64,000 nucleotides of DNA, from NCBI RefSeq assembly GCF_900230185.1, contig NZ_OCSR01000002.1, positions 1,302,001-1,366,000 on the forward strand, read 5' to 3'. This stretch comes from Burkholderia sp. OK233 (GTDB lineage: Bacteria; Pseudomonadota; Gammaproteobacteria; Burkholderiales; Burkholderiaceae). The position numbers were made by a program, and so were the translations under genes. Numbering within the stretch: the first letter of the stretch is position 1; every line of letters begins with the position of its first letter. Under the pieces are notes generated by a model that was not told the origin of the DNA, searched no databases, and saw only the letters and a program-made list of their open reading frames with translations. This document shows positions 52,594 to 61,120 of the stretch, one piece after another.

Positions 52594-55500
52594 ACATCTC
52601 GGCGTTATTCATCCGGCGGCCTGTCGCGACCACGCTTCTGGCCGTCGCGATCCTGATCTCCGGGGCGCTCGCCTACTTCCGGCTGCCGGTTGCGCCGTTG
52701 CCGAACATCGCCTTTCCGGTCATCGTGGTGCAGGCGAACATGGCGGGCGCGAGCCCGGACATCATGGGGACCACGGTGGCCGAGCCGCTCGAGCGGCGGC
52801 TCGCCACGATTGCGGACGTTGAAGAACTGACTTCGATCAGCTCCGTCGGCTCGTCGTTGATCGTGGTCGAGTTCGGCCTGAAGCGCGACATCAACGGCGC
52901 CGCGCGCGACGTCGAAGCGGCCATCCAGGCTGCGCGCGCCGACTTGCCGACCACGCTGCGCAGCAACCCGAGCTATCGCCAGTACAATCCGGCGGATGCG
53001 CCGATCATGGTGCTCTCGCTGACGTCGGACACGCTCACCAAGGCACAGCTCTACGACTCCGCGGATTCGGTGATCCAGCAGCAACTCTCGCAAGTCCAGG
53101 GGGTGGGCCAGATCACGCTCGGCGGCGGCGCGTTGCCCTCGGTACGTGTGGAATTGCAACCGGGCAAACTGAACAGCTACGGCATCGGCCTGGAAGACGT
53201 GCGCGCGGCGATCAGCGCAGCCAACGCCGACAGCGCGAAGGGCCATCTCGACGAGGGAGACCAGCGCTACGTGGTCACGTCCAACGACCAGATTGCGCAT
53301 GCCGCGCCGTACCGCGACCTGGTGGTCGCCTACCGTAACGGCGCGCCGGTCCAGTTGCGCGACGTGGCCCAGGTCAGGGATTCGAACGAAAATATCCGCA
53401 ATGCCGGGCTCTTCAACGGCAAGTCCGCCATCCTCGTGATCGTGTATCCGATGCCGGGCAGCAATATCGTGAGCACCGTCGCGCAGATTCGCAAGGTCCT
53501 GCCGTCAATCGAGGCGACGCTGCCAAGCAGTGTGCACGTGGGCATCGCGATCGACCGCTCGGAGTCGGTCAGATCGTCGGTGGGCGACACCGAGCGCACG
53601 CTGTTCATCGCCGTGCTGCTGGTGGTGGGCGTCGTGTTCATTTTCCTGCAATCGCCGCGCGCCACGCTGGTGCCGGCCGTCGCGCTGCCGCTGTCGCTCG
53701 TGGGCACCTTCGGGCCGATGTACCTGCTCGGCTACAGCATCGACAACCTTTCGCTGATGGCGCTGACCATCGGTACCGGCTTCGTGGTCGACGATGCGGT
53801 GGTGGTGCTGGAAAACATCGTGCGTCACATGGAGTTGGGGCTCAGCCCGAAAGAGGCCGCCTTGAAAGGCAGCGGCGAAGTAGGCTTCACGGTGATCTCG
53901 ATGAGTCTGTCGCTGATCGCGGTGTTCCTCCCGATCATGCTGATGCCGGGCGTCGTCGGCCTGCTGTTCCATGAGTTCGCGGTCACGCTGTCCATCGCCA
54001 TCCTGATCTCGCTGGTGATTTCGCTGACGGTCACGCCGGCCATGTGCGCCTATGTGCTGAGCCGCGACAATTCCGGGCATTCGAAAGCCCGTTGGGCGAC
54101 ATGGGTCGAAACGCAGTTCGATCGCTTCAAGAATGCCTACGCGCGCTCGCTCACGGCCGTACTGGACCATGCGCTGCTGGTCATCCTGCTGTTGATTGGT
54201 CTGCTGGTGGCGAACGTGTTCCTGTTCAAGCTGGTGCCGGCCACCTTCTTTCCCGAGCAGGACACAGGCATCCTGATTGGACAGATCATCGCCGACCAGA
54301 GCATCTCCTTTCCGGCGATGCAAAAGAAGCTCACGCAATTGCAGGAGATCGTGCAGAAGGATCCGGCAGTGGCCTCGGTCGCGGGCTTTACGGGCGGCCG
54401 CGCGCTCAATACCGCCAACGTGTTCATCGAACTCAAGCCGCTGGCGGAACGCCACGCCTCGGCCACCGACGTCGTGAACCGCCTGCGGCCCAAGCTCAAT
54501 GCGGTCTCTGGCGCCCGGCTCTTTATCCAGGCACAGCAGGATCTGCGAATCGGCGGACGGCAATCCGCCGCCGAGTATCAGTACACGCTCACCAGCGACG
54601 ATTCCGCCGCGCTATTCAAGTGGACACCGCTACTCGTCGCCGCGCTCGGCAAGGAGCACGCGCAGTTGCTCGACGTGAACTCGGACTTGCAGCAAAACGG
54701 TCTGCAGACCTACGTCACCATCAATCGCACGGCGGCGGCGCGCTACGGCTTTGCGCCGAACCAGGTCGACAACGTGCTGTATGACGCGTTCGGCCAGCGT
54801 ACGGTGTCGACCATCTACAACCCGCTCAACCAGTATTTCGTGGTGATGGAGGTGGCGCCGGATTACTGGCAATACCCGCAAGCGCTCAATCAGATTTACC
54901 TGAGCAGGGCGTCGGGCAACGCCACCGGCACGGCGGCCACGCAGATGCCGGGTGCCACGGTGTCGGGCGTGACCGTGGCGACCGAAGCAAGTGCGACCAC
55001 GACCACGAACGCACTCAACTCGAACGCGCAGGCCAACGCGACCACCAACAGCATTGCCAATAGCAAGGGTGGCAGTTCGACCGGCAGTGCGGACAGCACG
55101 TCGGCGGAAACCATGGTGCCGCTGGCGGCGCTGGCTTCGTTCTCGAACAGCCATACATCAACACAGGTGAACCACCAGAGCGGCCTCGTGGCCGCGACGA
55201 TTTCGTTCAACCTGCCGGCGGGCGGTTCGTTGAGCAAGGCGGGCGTGGCGATCAACAACACGATCCGCGAGATCGGCATGCCCGCCAGCATCCACGGTTC
55301 GTTCGCCGGCGCGGCGGCGGCCTACTCGCAGTCCATGGGGACGGTGCCGCTGCTGATCCTGGCGGCGCTCGGTGTGGTGTATATCGTGCTCGGCGTGTTG
55401 TACGAGAGTTCGATCCACCCGCTGACCATCCTGTCGACGCTGCCGTCCGCGGGTATTGGCGCGACGCTGGCCTTGCTGATTTTCGGCACACCGTTCTCGG

Positions 55501-55907
55501 TGATCGCGTTGATCGGCATCATCCTGCTGATAGGTATCGTCAAGAAGAACGGCATCATGATGGTCGACGTCGCGATCCATTTGCAGCGCACCGAAGGCAT
55601 GCCGGCGAGAGACGCGATTCACTCGGCCGCCGTGGTCCGTCTGCGGCCGATCATGATGACCACGTTCGCGGCCGTGCTCGGCGCGGTGCCGCTGGCCATC
55701 GGCATTGGCCAGGGCGCGTCGCTGCGGCAACCGCTCGGTATCACGGTGATGGGTGGCCTGATCCTGAGCCAGGTCTTTACCTTGTACACGACGCCGGTGA
55801 TCTACCTCTACCTCGACCGCTTGCGTTTCAAGCTGGTCAGATGGTCCGCCAACCTGCCATGGAATCGCGACGAGCAGCAACCCGGACAACCGGATACGAG
55901 GGCATGA
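52590..55907 (+). CDS. mdtC: RND multidrug efflux pump subunit, MdtC-like, with extra low-complexity loop
   Basis: An RND proton antiporter of 1105 residues, about 80 longer than usual for MdtC. The relay pair is in TGFVVDDAVVVLEN and the later span is IILLIGIVKKNGIMMVDVAI. The excess length comes from an Asn/Thr/Ser/Ala-rich stretch of about 65 residues at roughly 772-838 in the second periplasmic domain, just before MVPLAALASF. The gene starts at TTG 52590, overlapping the mdtB stop, with GGAGGA seven bases upstream. Its stop overlaps the next ATG (ATGA). Confidence 0.92.
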   Translation: MNISALFIRRPVATTLLAVAILISGALAYFRLPVAPLPNIAFPVIVVQANMAGASPDIMGTTVAEPLERRLATIADVEELTSISSVGSSLIVVEFGLKRDINGAARDVEAAIQAARADLPTTLRSNPSYRQYNPADAPIMVLSLTSDTLTKAQLYDSADSVIQQQLSQVQGVGQITLGGGALPSVRVELQPGKLNSYGIGLEDVRAAISAANADSAKGHLDEGDQRYVVTSNDQIAHAAPYRDLVVAYRNGAPVQLRDVAQVRDSNENIRNAGLFNGKSAILVIVYPMPGSNIVSTVAQIRKVLPSIEATLPSSVHVGIAIDRSESVRSSVGDTERTLFIAVLLVVGVVFIFLQSPRATLVPAVALPLSLVGTFGPMYLLGYSIDNLSLMALTIGTGFVVDDAVVVLENIVRHMELGLSPKEAALKGSGEVGFTVISMSLSLIAVFLPIMLMPGVVGLLFHEFAVTLSIAILISLVISLTVTPAMCAYVLSRDNSGHSKARWATWVETQFDRFKNAYARSLTAVLDHALLVILLLIGLLVANVFLFKLVPATFFPEQDTGILIGQIIADQSISFPAMQKKLTQLQEIVQKDPAVASVAGFTGGRALNTANVFIELKPLAERHASATDVVNRLRPKLNAVSGARLFIQAQQDLRIGGRQSAAEYQYTLTSDDSAALFKWTPLLVAALGKEHAQLLDVNSDLQQNGLQTYVTINRTAAARYGFAPNQVDNVLYDAFGQRTVSTIYNPLNQYFVVMEVAPDYWQYPQALNQIYLSRASGNATGTAATQMPGATVSGVTVATEASATTTTNALNSNAQANATTNSIANSKGGSSTGSADSTSAETMVPLAALASFSNSHTSTQVNHQSGLVAATISFNLPAGGSLSKAGVAINNTIREIGMPASIHGSFAGAAAAYSQSMGTVPLLILAALGVVYIVLGVLYESSIHPLTILSTLPSAGIGATLALLIFGTPFSVIALIGIILLIGIVKKNGIMMVDVAIHLQRTEGMPARDAIHSAAVVRLRPIMMTTFAAVLGAVPLAIGIGQGASLRQPLGITVMGGLILSQVFTLYTTPVIYLYLDRLRFKLVRWSANLPWNRDEQQPGQPDTRA

Positions 55908-57376
55908 CGATGAAGATTTCCCGTAACCGCTTTGGCCGCTTTGGTCCGCTTCGGCCGCTGGCCGTCGCGACGCTGGCCCTGCTGGCCAGCGGCTGCATGG
56001 TCGGCCCGGACTACCACCGGCCGCAAGTCAACGTGGCCGCCACCTACTCGGAGTTGCCCGGCTGGACGCAAGCCGAGCCCGCGGCGGAGAAACCGAAGGG
56101 CGACTGGTGGACGGCCTTCAACGATCCGCTGATGGATCAGCTCGAACCGCTGGTGTCGGTGTCGAACCAGACCGTGCGCGCTGACTACGCGAACTATCAG
56201 GAAGCGCTGGCAGAAGTGCGGGCGGCGCGTGCCGGCCTGTTCCCGACCATCGGCGCAACCGGTTCGGGCACCAAGGCGCGCAGCTCGGCCGGCAATGCCG
56301 CCCGAGTGGTCAACTCGGCCTCGCTGGAAGGCAACGTGAGCTGGGCGCCTGACCTGTGGGGCCAGGTGCGGCGCACGATCGAAGAAAACGCGGCGACGGC
56401 GCAATCGAGCGAAGCGACGCTCGCCAATGCGACGCTCTCCGAGCAGGTGGCGCTGGCCACGGCGATCATCCAACTGCGCACCAGCGACGCCAATATCGAC
56501 CTTCTGCAGAAGACGGTCGTGGCCTACCAGCACTTTCTGGACGTCGTGTCCGACCAGGATCAGGCGGGCACTATCCCGCCGTCCAACGTGATCTCTGCCC
56601 GCACCCAGCTCGAGACGGCGCAGTCCAATCTGATCGCTCTCGGCGTGGCGCGCGCTCAGGACGCGCACGCGATCGCCGTATTGGTGGGCAAGAATCCGGA
56701 AGAGCTCTCGATTACGCACAGCACCACGATGCCAACGCTGCCCGGTGTGCCCGTCGGCGTACCGTCGACGCTGCTCGAACGCCGGCCGGACATCGCCGCC
56801 GCTGAGCGCAAGATGGCTGCGCAAAACGCGGCAATCGGCGTGGCGGTGTCGGCGTACTACCCGGAGATTTCCCTTTCCGGACTGGCCGGCCTCACGCAGT
56901 CGCCGTTGTCCGGTCTGTTCAACGTGGCCAACTATGTCTGGTCGCTGGGCGGCAGCGCCACTGAAACGCTTTTCGACGGCGGCTTGCGCAGCGCCGATGT
57001 CGACGCGGCGAAGGCAGCCTACGACTCGGCCGTCGCCAACTACCGGGGCACGGTGTTGACGGCGTTCCAGAACGTTGAAGACGATTTGAGCGGGTTGCGA
57101 ATTCTGGCCGAGCAATCGGTCGTCCTGGATACGGCTGTGCAAGATGCAACCCGTGGCGCAGAGATCGCTTTCAACGAGTACCAGGCCGGTACGGTGGACT
57201 ACACGACCGTGGCGACCGCGCAGGCCACACAATTAACCACTCAGCAGACCGCGCTGAATGTTCAGGAGACGCGCCTGCTGGACGCGGCGTCGCTATTCGG
57301 CGATCTGGGCGGCGGCTGGTCGACAGACGAGCTGCATGATCCGCGGCATCCGGACAGGCAGGCAGCGTCACAATGA
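55904..57376 (+). CDS. Outer-membrane efflux lipoprotein (pump 3)
   Basis: A TolC-like channel of 490 residues. The signal ends in the lipobox LLASGC (Cys31), followed by MVGPDYHRPQVNV; the second half has LLERRPDIAAAERKMAAQNA. It is coupled to mdtC by an ATGA overlap, so the ATG at 55904 is the likely start, although one at 55910 is possible. It completes the MdtABC-type exporter, the third tripartite pump in this window with its own outer-membrane factor. Confidence 0.91.
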   Translation: MTMKISRNRFGRFGPLRPLAVATLALLASGCMVGPDYHRPQVNVAATYSELPGWTQAEPAAEKPKGDWWTAFNDPLMDQLEPLVSVSNQTVRADYANYQEALAEVRAARAGLFPTIGATGSGTKARSSAGNAARVVNSASLEGNVSWAPDLWGQVRRTIEENAATAQSSEATLANATLSEQVALATAIIQLRTSDANIDLLQKTVVAYQHFLDVVSDQDQAGTIPPSNVISARTQLETAQSNLIALGVARAQDAHAIAVLVGKNPEELSITHSTTMPTLPGVPVGVPSTLLERRPDIAAAERKMAAQNAAIGVAVSAYYPEISLSGLAGLTQSPLSGLFNVANYVWSLGGSATETLFDGGLRSADVDAAKAAYDSAVANYRGTVLTAFQNVEDDLSGLRILAEQSVVLDTAVQDATRGAEIAFNEYQAGTVDYTTVATAQATQLTTQQTALNVQETRLLDAASLFGDLGGGWSTDELHDPRHPDRQAASQ

Positions 57377-57399
57377 GCGCCTGGAAGCAGGACCACCAT

Positions 57400-58434
57400 T
57401 CACGGCATCTCCAATGCCAGATGCTCCTGATGACGCAGTGACTCCAGAAAATCACGCGCGTCGAAGGCTTCACCAGCGGTAAGGACGCCTGTCCCCAGGA
57501 CCGGCCCACTGACGATACGCCTGACCGCTTCAACCACCAGAGGCGCGCTGATTGCGTAGATATCCTGACCGCTTGCCGACGCACGGCGTTCGTTGCCTCC
57601 CGACCGCACGACAACGTCGACCAGGAAGGTTTGCGCGGAGCGTCCGTTTTCGTCGACCGCGACAGGCGGCGACGCATCCGGCGCCAGCAGGTCTTTAACC
57701 GCCACGGCAGTCATGTACGAGCGTATCTCGGGTGTCTTCAGATGACGCGCAATCGTCACCGTGTCCGCCATCGTGAATTCTCCAATGACCGGCTGCGTGC
57801 CGAGCGGTGCAGGGAACTGCCATTCGCCAACCGGCGCTGCGTCCGTGCGGAACGCCATCTGCCCTTTCGTAAAGACAAGTCGCCGCCCCTCTCTACGCTG
57901 CCTCGAAACCTGGCCCGCCGCCCTTGTGCCGAGCGTCGGTTTCCAGCTGCTGAGTCCATAGGCGATGCTGATTTCGTCCGCTGCCGTCCAATCGCCCATT
58001 GCCGCCGTGGCAAGGAGATCGCCCAAGCCGCCAAAGAATGCCATCCCCGGCACAATCACGACGCCCGCCTCGCGCGCCCGTTCAGCGTAATGCTTGAACG
58101 TATCCAGATTGGCCTCTAACTCCGCGGCGACGTCCAGATACGGAATCCGTGCACGCAACGCGGCTTCGATCACCGGCGCAGACGTACTGGCGAAGGGACC
58201 GGCGCAATTGATCACAGCGGCCGCACCCGCAAGCGCCCGGTCGAGAGAATCCGGGTCATCTACCGACGCAGGCCGAATGTCCAGTCCAGGGTAAGCCGCG
58301 CCGAGGGCGTTCAGCTTGCTGGCATCGCGCCCGGAAATGATAGGTCTCCAGCCGCGCCTGACCAGTTCAGACACCACGAAGCGGCCGGTGTGGCCATAGG
58401 CGCCGAAGACGGCCACGGTTTGATTCGACGTCAT
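57400..58434 (-). CDS. Saccharopine dehydrogenase-like NADP-binding oxidoreductase
   Basis: A protein of 344 residues. The N-terminus is a Rossmann domain with VFGAYGHTGRFVVSEL and IISGRDASKLNAL; AAVINCAGPFASTSAPVIEA and IPYLDVAAELEANLDTFKHY follow, as in saccharopine dehydrogenase/trans-acting enoyl reductase-type proteins. It probably reduces a small organic substrate, not true saccharopine. It converges with the mdt operon and is divergent from a TetR gene; a TTGACA promoter with a TetR-type palindrome inside lies upstream (58525-58554), so repression by that TetR is likely. Confidence 0.87.
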   Translation of the reverse strand: MTSNQTVAVFGAYGHTGRFVVSELVRRGWRPIISGRDASKLNALGAAYPGLDIRPASVDDPDSLDRALAGAAAVINCAGPFASTSAPVIEAALRARIPYLDVAAELEANLDTFKHYAERAREAGVVIVPGMAFFGGLGDLLATAAMGDWTAADEISIAYGLSSWKPTLGTRAAGQVSRQRREGRRLVFTKGQMAFRTDAAPVGEWQFPAPLGTQPVIGEFTMADTVTIARHLKTPEIRSYMTAVAVKDLLAPDASPPVAVDENGRSAQTFLVDVVVRSGGNERRASASGQDIYAISAPLVVEAVRRIVSGPVLGTGVLTAGEAFDARDFLESLRHQEHLALEMP

Positions 58435-58501
58435 TGCAGACCTCCAGTTGTTATGGTGTTTCTTCGAATGGGGGAACAGCGGCTTGGCAAGGCAACAACG
58501 C

Positions 58502-58545
58502 TACAGATCTGTATCTTTTTATGAAGAGTAGAGTACAGATCTGTA
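58502..58545. promoter_or_regulatory. Paired TetR-type operators
   Basis: The perfect palindrome TACAGATCTGTA occurs at 58502-58513 and again at 58534-58545, centres 32 bases apart (about three helix turns), with an extra outer C and G extending the symmetry. The gap is shared by the tetR gene and the oxidoreductase gene, so this is the expected site of the TetR protein. Confidence 0.75.
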
Positions 58546-58554
58546 GCGTGTCAA
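58525..58554 (-). promoter_or_regulatory. Leftward promoter of the oxidoreductase gene
   Basis: On the minus strand TTGACA (58554-58549) is followed after 18 bases by TACTCT (58530-58525). The right-hand TetR palindrome fills the spacer, so bound TetR would cover the promoter. The -35 is perfect, the -10 is weak. Confidence 0.5.
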
Positions 58555-58614
58555 GAGATATGTTGGTACAGTAGCCGGTAAGCAAAAAGTTTCCGTCTCT
58601 CAAGAGGACCTGAC

Positions 58615-59226
58615 ATGAGCAGAGGCACACCCACCACAACAAAAGAGGCCGGCACCACCAGTTCCGCCAGCGTCCGGGAACGCATACTCGATACGGCGGC
58701 TCAGTTGTTCTACAAGGAGGGTGTCAGAGCCGTCGGCGTCGATCTCGTCGTCGAACGGTCAGGGGTTGCGAAGACCAGTCTCTATCGGCACTTCACGACC
58801 AAGGACGATCTTGTCACTGCGGTGCTCGAGCGGGACGACGCGAATTATTGGGCAGACTGGGACAAGACCGCGACGCGCCACCGGAACGCCCCCAGAGATG
58901 AGCTCACGGCTCACCTCAAGTGGATCGCGCGTGACATCGCCGCACCGAAATACCGCGGCTGCCCGTTTCTCAACGTGGCAACCGAGTTTCCGGCGCCGGA
59001 TCATCCCGCGCGGGTGGTGGCCCTCAGGCATAAGGCCGAGTTGCGCCGCCGTCTCGGTACGCTAGCGAAGCAAATCGGCGTTGCGCGGCCGGACAATCTG
59101 GCCAACCAGATCGCACTTCTTATCGACGGCGCCTACGTCTATGGGCAGTTGGCAAACAAGGAGGCAGCGCACCCGCTCGTGCCGGCGGCGCTTGCGCTGG
59201 TCTCGGTCGCGGACAATCCTGGGTGA
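58615..59226 (+). CDS. TetR-family transcriptional repressor
   Basis: A regulator of 203 residues with a helix-turn-helix of TetR type (ILDTAAQLFYKEGVRAVGVD, then VERSGVAKTSLYRHFTTKDD, about residues 24-64) and a helical ligand domain. It is divergent from the saccharopine-dehydrogenase-like gene, and two identical 12-base palindromes lie in the gap, so it likely represses that gene and itself until an inducer binds. ATG 58615 follows AGAGGA. The adjacent mdt operon ends just beyond the oxidoreductase; whether TetR affects it is unknown. Confidence 0.92.
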   Translation: MSRGTPTTTKEAGTTSSASVRERILDTAAQLFYKEGVRAVGVDLVVERSGVAKTSLYRHFTTKDDLVTAVLERDDANYWADWDKTATRHRNAPRDELTAHLKWIARDIAAPKYRGCPFLNVATEFPAPDHPARVVALRHKAELRRRLGTLAKQIGVARPDNLANQIALLIDGAYVYGQLANKEAAHPLVPAALALVSVADNPG

Positions 59227-59371
59227 GCCGTGCGGGGGGCTTGCGAAAGGCGGCGAGATCCTGATGGCGCACGGCATGGCCGACGTGCTCGTTAGCACGC
59301 GCTCAAGTGAGCAGTGACTTGCTTCCGCAAGAGAAGGGGAATCGTGGTCCGAACGCAAATGCATCGTAGTA

Positions 59372-60070
59372 CTAGCCAAGATGGCGCGCGAAAAACGCTC
59401 CGATGCGGTCCCGCGCGTCAGCCGCGGACTTGTCCTCGTAAGTCGCCCCTATGACGCCACCGAGCACCCCTATCAGGCCCTTGTGATCGTCGAGGAAGGA
59501 ATGTCCGGCGCTCGGGTACTCCTTGACGTCATGCTCGATCGTGTTCCGCTCAAGTGCGCCTTTCAGCCGCGCCGCCGCGCCCTTCAGCCTCCGGTCGCGG
59601 CCACCGTAGCTCGCGACCACCGGACAGGCGCCGCCCATGATCACATCGATGTCGTTCGGGACCGGGCCGTAGTTCGGGGCGCTTGCTGAAAAGCCGTGGC
59701 CGGCCGCCAGAAGGATCGCAAACTTGCCGGCCACGCAGAAGCCGATGACCCCGGTCTTGCCGGTGCAGTCCTCGCGGCCTTCCAGCCACTGTCGCACGGC
59801 ATCGACGTCGTCGAACGCCGGTCCCTTGTGAGCCGACAGATCCGCCATCAGCGCACGGATGCAACGGAGGCGGCCACCCCACGAGAACAGGTCTAGCGCC
59901 ACCGCAAGATACCCTTCTTTCGCCAGCCAATCGGCATGGCCACGCGTCACGTCGGTCAGGCCGAAGATGTCATGGAGCACGATGACGCCGGGCCAGGGTC
60001 CCTCGCCTTGCGGGGTAGCCACGTAGCCCTTCAGCCGGTGATGCGGCGTCGAAATCGAAACCTCAGTCAT
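59372..60070 (-). CDS. Dienelactone hydrolase family protein
   Basis: An alpha/beta hydrolase of 232 residues. The nucleophile Cys is in GVIGFCVAGKFA (about residue 119), the acid is the Asp in YGGRDRRLK and the base the His in SAGHSFLDDHKG, which is the Cys-Asp-His triad of this family. It may open lactones from aromatic ring degradation or hydrolyse other esters. I start at ATG 60070 (MTEVSIST), ten bases after the stop of the aldo/keto reductase. It is last of three leftward genes (OYE, AKR, DLH) that look like one operon. Confidence 0.88.
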   Translation of the reverse strand: MTEVSISTPHHRLKGYVATPQGEGPWPGVIVLHDIFGLTDVTRGHADWLAKEGYLAVALDLFSWGGRLRCIRALMADLSAHKGPAFDDVDAVRQWLEGREDCTGKTGVIGFCVAGKFAILLAAGHGFSASAPNYGPVPNDIDVIMGGACPVVASYGGRDRRLKGAAARLKGALERNTIEHDVKEYPSAGHSFLDDHKGLIGVLGGVIGATYEDKSAADARDRIGAFFARHLG

Positions 60071-60080
60071 ATCGTCTTTC

Positions 60081-61067
60081 CTATTCAGCCGACAGGTGTT
60101 TGATTTGAGCGGGATAGCGGTCTCCCGTGATTGCTCCCAACGCAAAGGTCCGGTCGAGATCGTTGAGATCTTCTTTGGTAAGCGTCACATCAAAAGCCTT
60201 TAGATTTTCCGCCAGACGTGCGCGACGGCTCATTCCGACGAGCGGCACAATGTCTCCACCCTTGGATAGCACCCATGCTATTGCCAATTGCGTCGTCGTA
60301 CAGTTTTTCTGGCGCGCCATGGACTCAAGGAACGAAACCTTTTCCAGATTCTTTGGAAGGTTCTCCTGATCGAATTTTGGAAACTGGCGACGAAAATCAT
60401 TTGCCGGCATGTCATTTCTGACTGAACCAGTAAGCAGCCCCTGGCCAACTACCCCATGAGCCACTAGCCCGATGCCAAGATCCCTTACGGTAGGCAAAAT
60501 TTCATTCTCGATGAAACGTGTTCCAAGGGAATACTCAATTTCAAGGGCGGTAACGGGATGCACCTTGTGGGCGCGCCGAATATTTTCAGCGCCTGTTTCG
60601 GACAATCCCAGGTATCGAACTTTCCCTTCCTTGATAAGATCGCTGACGGCACCGACTGTTTCCTCAACCGGGACGTTGGGGTCGAGGCGGCCAGGTTGGT
60701 AAATGTCTATGACATCTACGCCGAGTCGTTGAAGCGAGTAGGCCGCGAAGTTCTTCACAGCGTTTGGCCGAACGTCAATGCCCAACATTTGCCCGGAGGG
60801 AGATCGAAGGGCACCAAATTTCACGCTAATGATCGCCTGATCCCTACGACCTTTAATCGCTTGACCAACGAGAAGTTCGTTGTGTCCCATTCCGTAAAAG
60901 TCGCCCGTGTTCAAGAAATTGATTCCTGCGTCCAATGCGGCTTGAATGGTAGCAATGCCTTCCTCAACGGTGCTTGTTTTCGGATCCGCAAAACTCGACA
61001 TCCGCATACAGCCAAGGCCCATCGCGGAAACACGAGGACCATTTTTACCGAGCGTTCTCATTTCCAT
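60081..61067 (-). CDS. Aldo/keto reductase with altered catalytic tetrad
   Basis: A protein of 328 residues of the NADPH-dependent aldo/keto reductase fold (RVSAMGLGCMRMS at the start; VRYLGLSETGAENI later; WVLSKGGDIVPLVGMSRR near the end). Tyr58 (TGDFYG) and Lys83 (SVKFG) of the usual tetrad are present, but the Asp position reads Asn53 (LNTGD) and the His position reads Pro (DIYQPGRLDP). The latter is shared with a known subgroup, the former looks unusual. Middle gene of the leftward OYE-AKR-DLH operon. Starts at 61067 or at 61061. Confidence 0.88.
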   Translation of the reverse strand: MEMRTLGKNGPRVSAMGLGCMRMSSFADPKTSTVEEGIATIQAALDAGINFLNTGDFYGMGHNELLVGQAIKGRRDQAIISVKFGALRSPSGQMLGIDVRPNAVKNFAAYSLQRLGVDVIDIYQPGRLDPNVPVEETVGAVSDLIKEGKVRYLGLSETGAENIRRAHKVHPVTALEIEYSLGTRFIENEILPTVRDLGIGLVAHGVVGQGLLTGSVRNDMPANDFRRQFPKFDQENLPKNLEKVSFLESMARQKNCTTTQLAIAWVLSKGGDIVPLVGMSRRARLAENLKAFDVTLTKEDLNDLDRTFALGAITGDRYPAQIKHLSAE

Positions 61068-61120
61068 AGCTATCTTCCTTTTCGGTTTGCAGGTTTGCAG
61101 ACTAGCGGCGGGTCGTCGCC

